This document shows, one piece after another, positions 51,620 through 53,634 of a stretch of 53,634 bases of DNA; positions within the stretch are counted from its first letter, which is position 1; each line of letters starts with the position of its first letter. The DNA comes from Candidatus Bathyarchaeota archaeon (GTDB lineage: Archaea; Thermoproteota; Bathyarchaeia; TCS64), in contig CP070784.1 in assembly GCA_020346605.1 (NCBI GenBank), positions 1,204,335 to 1,257,968 on the forward strand, written 5' to 3'. The translations under genes were made by a program, and so were the position numbers. The notes below the pieces were generated by a model. The model had not been told where the DNA came from. It made no database searches and saw nothing but the letters and a program-made list of their open reading frames with translations.

Positions 51620-52058
51620 AGACCCCAGCAGGATGGTGGACATCTCCGACAAAGAGACCGTCCACAGGGAAGCCGAGGCGGAGGGACGGATCCGCCTGAA
51701 GGAAGAGACCATTGAGGCCATAATGGAGGGAAGGATCGAGAAGGGAGATCCCCTGTCGACGGCCAAGATCGCTTGCATGCTGGCGGTGAAGAAGACGCCC
51801 GAGCTCATACCCATGTGCCACCCAGTACCGCTAACTTCAGTCAACGCCGAGTTCGAAGTGGGGGATGTATCGATTATTGCACGCTGCCGCGTCACGGCCG
51901 ACTACAAGACAGGGGTCGAGATGGAGGCTCTTACCGGAGTGACCGTCGCCCTTCTCACTGTCTGGGACATGGTGAAGTACCTAGAGAAGGACGCGAAAGG
52001 TCAGTACCCATCCACGTCCATCACGGATGTCAGGGTCACAGAGAAGAGGAAGGATTAG
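51606..52058 (+). CDS. moaC: Cyclic pyranopterin monophosphate synthase MoaC
   Basis: This 150-residue enzyme acts after MoaA to make cPMP. Features are [18 protein letters not shown], the [26 protein letters not shown] motif and [28 protein letters not shown]. Normal length. Confidence 0.94.
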   Translation: MRDTRDPSRMVDISDKETVHREAEAEGRIRLKEETIEAIMEGRIEKGDPLSTAKIACMLAVKKTPELIPMCHPVPLTSVNAEFEVGDVSIIARCRVTADYKTGVEMEALTGVTVALLTVWDMVKYLEKDAKGQYPSTSITDVRVTEKRKD

Positions 52059-52059
52059 G

Positions 52060-52560
52060 ATGAAAGAGCATCGGAGAGACCAGAAGGTAGAGGCCTCGAT
52101 TGCCCTGATCATCACCAGCGACACCAGGACGCTCGACACCGACGAGACGGGTAAGAGAGCTGTACGCCTCCTTGAAGATGCAGGGCATAAGGTCGTCGCC
52201 TACGTTATCGTTGAGAACAACGCAGATAGAATAATGGAAACATTCGAGGCGTTTAAAGCGGACGACAATATCCAAGTGATAGTCACGAGTGGGGGCACGG
52301 GGATAGGCGTCAAGGACGTGACCGTCGACGCGGTGACAGGTCAATTCGACAAGAGGTTACAGGGCTTCGGTGAGCTTTTCAGGCGGCTCAGTTACGATGA
52401 GATAGGCATCGCGGCTGCGATGAGTAGGGCTACAGCAGGAATAGCCTCTGGTAAGATCGTCTTCTGCCTACCCGGATCTACAGGCGCCATGAGTACAGCG
52501 CTTGAGAAGATAATTCTACCCTCACTTGGCCACATGATGTGGGAGTTGAATAGGAGATGA
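52060..52560 (+). CDS. moaB: Molybdopterin adenylyltransferase MoaB/MogA
   Basis: The 166-residue protein adenylates molybdopterin so that MoeA can insert the metal. The nucleotide-binding motif VTSGGTGIGVKDVTVDAV is clear; the C-terminal part has MSRATAGIASGKIVFCLPGSTGAMSTALE. Start ATG 52060 lies 1 nt after moaC's stop; an earlier in-frame ATG lies within moaC. The 3' end overlaps moeA by ATGA. Confidence 0.93.
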   Translation: MKEHRRDQKVEASIALIITSDTRTLDTDETGKRAVRLLEDAGHKVVAYVIVENNADRIMETFEAFKADDNIQVIVTSGGTGIGVKDVTVDAVTGQFDKRLQGFGELFRRLSYDEIGIAAAMSRATAGIASGKIVFCLPGSTGAMSTALEKIILPSLGHMMWELNRR

Positions 52561-53634
52561 GTATGAGACCGTTCAAGCGCCTCCTAAGCAGGGAGGCCGC
52601 GTTGGAAATTATCGAACAGAACACCCATCCCATCGGAAGGGTTGAGAGGATCAATATAACCGAGGCCTCAGGCAGGGTGATCGCTCAGGACGCAGTGGCC
52701 AGATTCAACGTGCCCTCCTTCGACAGATCTTCCATGGACGGCTACGCAGTAAGGGCCGAGGACACCTTCGGTGCTGGTAACTACTCACCGCTGAAGCTGA
52801 AGCTAATCGGAGTCCAGCACGCAGGTGAGACGTTCGACGGCGAGGTCCAGAAAGGGGAGTGCCTACAGGTCGCCACGGGGAGCTTGATACCCAAGGGTAG
52901 CGACGCCGTCGTCATGGTGGAGTACACGAGAACCGATGGAAGCGGTGTTGAGATATTGAAGCCCGCTTATCCAGGCGCCAACATCTCTCCCGAGGGTGAA
53001 GACATAAGGACTGGCGACGTCGTCATATCAGAGGGCGACTTGTTGACACCTGCCAAGATCGGGGCCCTCGCCGCCCTCAACATGGAGTCAGTGGAGGCCT
53101 ACGAGAGGCCGAAGGTCGCTGTGCACTCCACTGGTTCAGAGGTGAAGCCCCTCGGATCCGAGCTTGATCCTGGCTACGTCTACGACATCAACCAGTACAC
53201 TCTCTCAACCATCGCCGAGAAGAACGGCTGCCTCCCTCTGATGAATGGGATAATCCCCGACGAGAGGGAGGATCTGGAGGCGGCGATCAAAATGGCCTCT
53301 CGGTTCGACCTAGCCGTCTTCTCAGGGGGGAGCTCGGTGGGAGCTCGTGACCTCTTTGCCGACATCGTCGAGGAGCTCGGGGAGGTGCTGTTCCACGGGT
53401 TGCAGGTGAAGCCGGGGAAGCCTACGCTGTTCGGGGTCGTTGAAGGCACGCCGGTGTTCGGGATGCCGGGCTACCCGACGTCCTGCCTAAGCAACGCATA
53501 CATCTTCCTCGCCCCCTCGCTGAGAAGGCTCGCCAGACTTCCACTTGTCGAGCCCAGGCTGGTGAAGGCGAGGATGGCCTCCCAGTTCGTCTCCTCCTCG
53601 GGGAGGGAGCAGTTCCTCACCGTGAGGCTGGAGG
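52557..53634 (+). CDS. moeA: Molybdopterin molybdenumtransferase MoeA (3' truncated by window end)
   Basis: About 359 codons are present, covering most of the protein. The start ATG overlaps the moaB stop. Features include VPSFDRSSMDGYAVRAED, VATGSLIPKGSDAVVMVEY, VFSGGSSVGARDLFA and FGMPGYPTSCL. MoeA inserts molybdate or tungstate into adenylated molybdopterin. With the TupABC system nearby the metal may be tungsten. The C-terminal domain continues past the window. Confidence 0.93.
   Translation, partial: MSMRPFKRLLSREAALEIIEQNTHPIGRVERINITEASGRVIAQDAVARFNVPSFDRSSMDGYAVRAEDTFGAGNYSPLKLKLIGVQHAGETFDGEVQKGECLQVATGSLIPKGSDAVVMVEYTRTDGSGVEILKPAYPGANISPEGEDIRTGDVVISEGDLLTPAKIGALAALNMESVEAYERPKVAVHSTGSEVKPLGSELDPGYVYDINQYTLSTIAEKNGCLPLMNGIIPDEREDLEAAIKMASRFDLAVFSGGSSVGARDLFADIVEELGEVLFHGLQVKPGKPTLFGVVEGTPVFGMPGYPTSCLSNAYIFLAPSLRRLARLPLVEPRLVKARMASQFVSSSGREQFLTVRLE

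Noticed and set aside
1..53634. CRISPR array, rRNA gene or insertion sequence
   Set aside because: No regularly spaced direct repeats outside the coding solenoid, no rRNA-like region, and no transposase or terminal inverted repeats were seen.

Overview
The window is archaeal chromosome, roughly 58% GC by eye and densely packed. The archaeal signs are an S10/spc/alpha-type ribosomal protein block with archaeal-only members (L19e, L32e, S4e, Rnp1), an Rpo7-Spt4-S24e-S27ae cluster, class I lysyl-tRNA synthetase, a GTP-dependent dephospho-CoA kinase, AlaX, a tRNA-splicing endonuclease subunit, and two tRNA genes interrupted by bulge-helix-bulge introns. A regulator with two Lrp-like HTH domains, a heteromeric-type splicing endonuclease subunit, many peptidases and a tungstate/molybdopterin locus make a TACK lineage such as Bathyarchaeia the best guess. 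That placement is inference; no rRNA gene is present to test it.

Layout: 1-505 is a frameshifted M24 peptidase fragment. 577-1036 holds tRNA-Gly(CCC) with two introns and tRNA-Lys(UUU) with one. 1049-3750 is information processing (GfcR-like regulator, Rpo7, Spt4, dephospho-CoA kinase, S24e, S27ae). 3804-20621 is mixed housekeeping and peptide catabolism: HAD phosphatase, rhomboid, LysRS-I, tautomerase, regulators, splicing endonuclease subunit, HisRS, M19 dipeptidase, AstE/AspA-like hydrolase, MESH1-like HD hydrolase, response regulator, prolyl oligopeptidase, Tat-exported DUF362 protein, AlaX. 20639-35619 is the ribosomal protein/SecY block on the minus strand. It is split between L22 and S19 by an MFS gene on the opposite strand. 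35787-37919 holds Nth, HflX and a zinc protein.

38042-47065 is the least ordinary region. It holds three MFS genes in tandem and two separate modules that each pair a bactofilin-like beta-solenoid protein with a small winged-helix protein. Module A is ArsR-like HTH, two-TM/coiled-coil protein, 44-residue helical peptide, solenoid. Module B is a solenoid with about 13 tandem 17-residue VGG repeats, followed by an Sso10a-like winged helix. The two solenoids share a C-terminal signature. I regard this as the best candidate for an undescribed system, probably a cell-envelope or cytoskeletal scaffold with its own regulators.

47115-53634 is a tungstate ABC transporter (tupABC) divergent from a molybdopterin operon (moaA-moaD-moaE-moaC-moaB-moeA, the last cut by the window end). 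A ModE-like palindrome lies in the shared intergenic region, which suggests coordinated uptake of tungstate and synthesis of the pterin cofactor.

Other notable features are long acidic extensions on S3, L5 and L32e, an acidic open frame beyond the S24e stop, nested inverted repeats at 9263-9359, and a small secreted peptide with a strong ribosome binding site.
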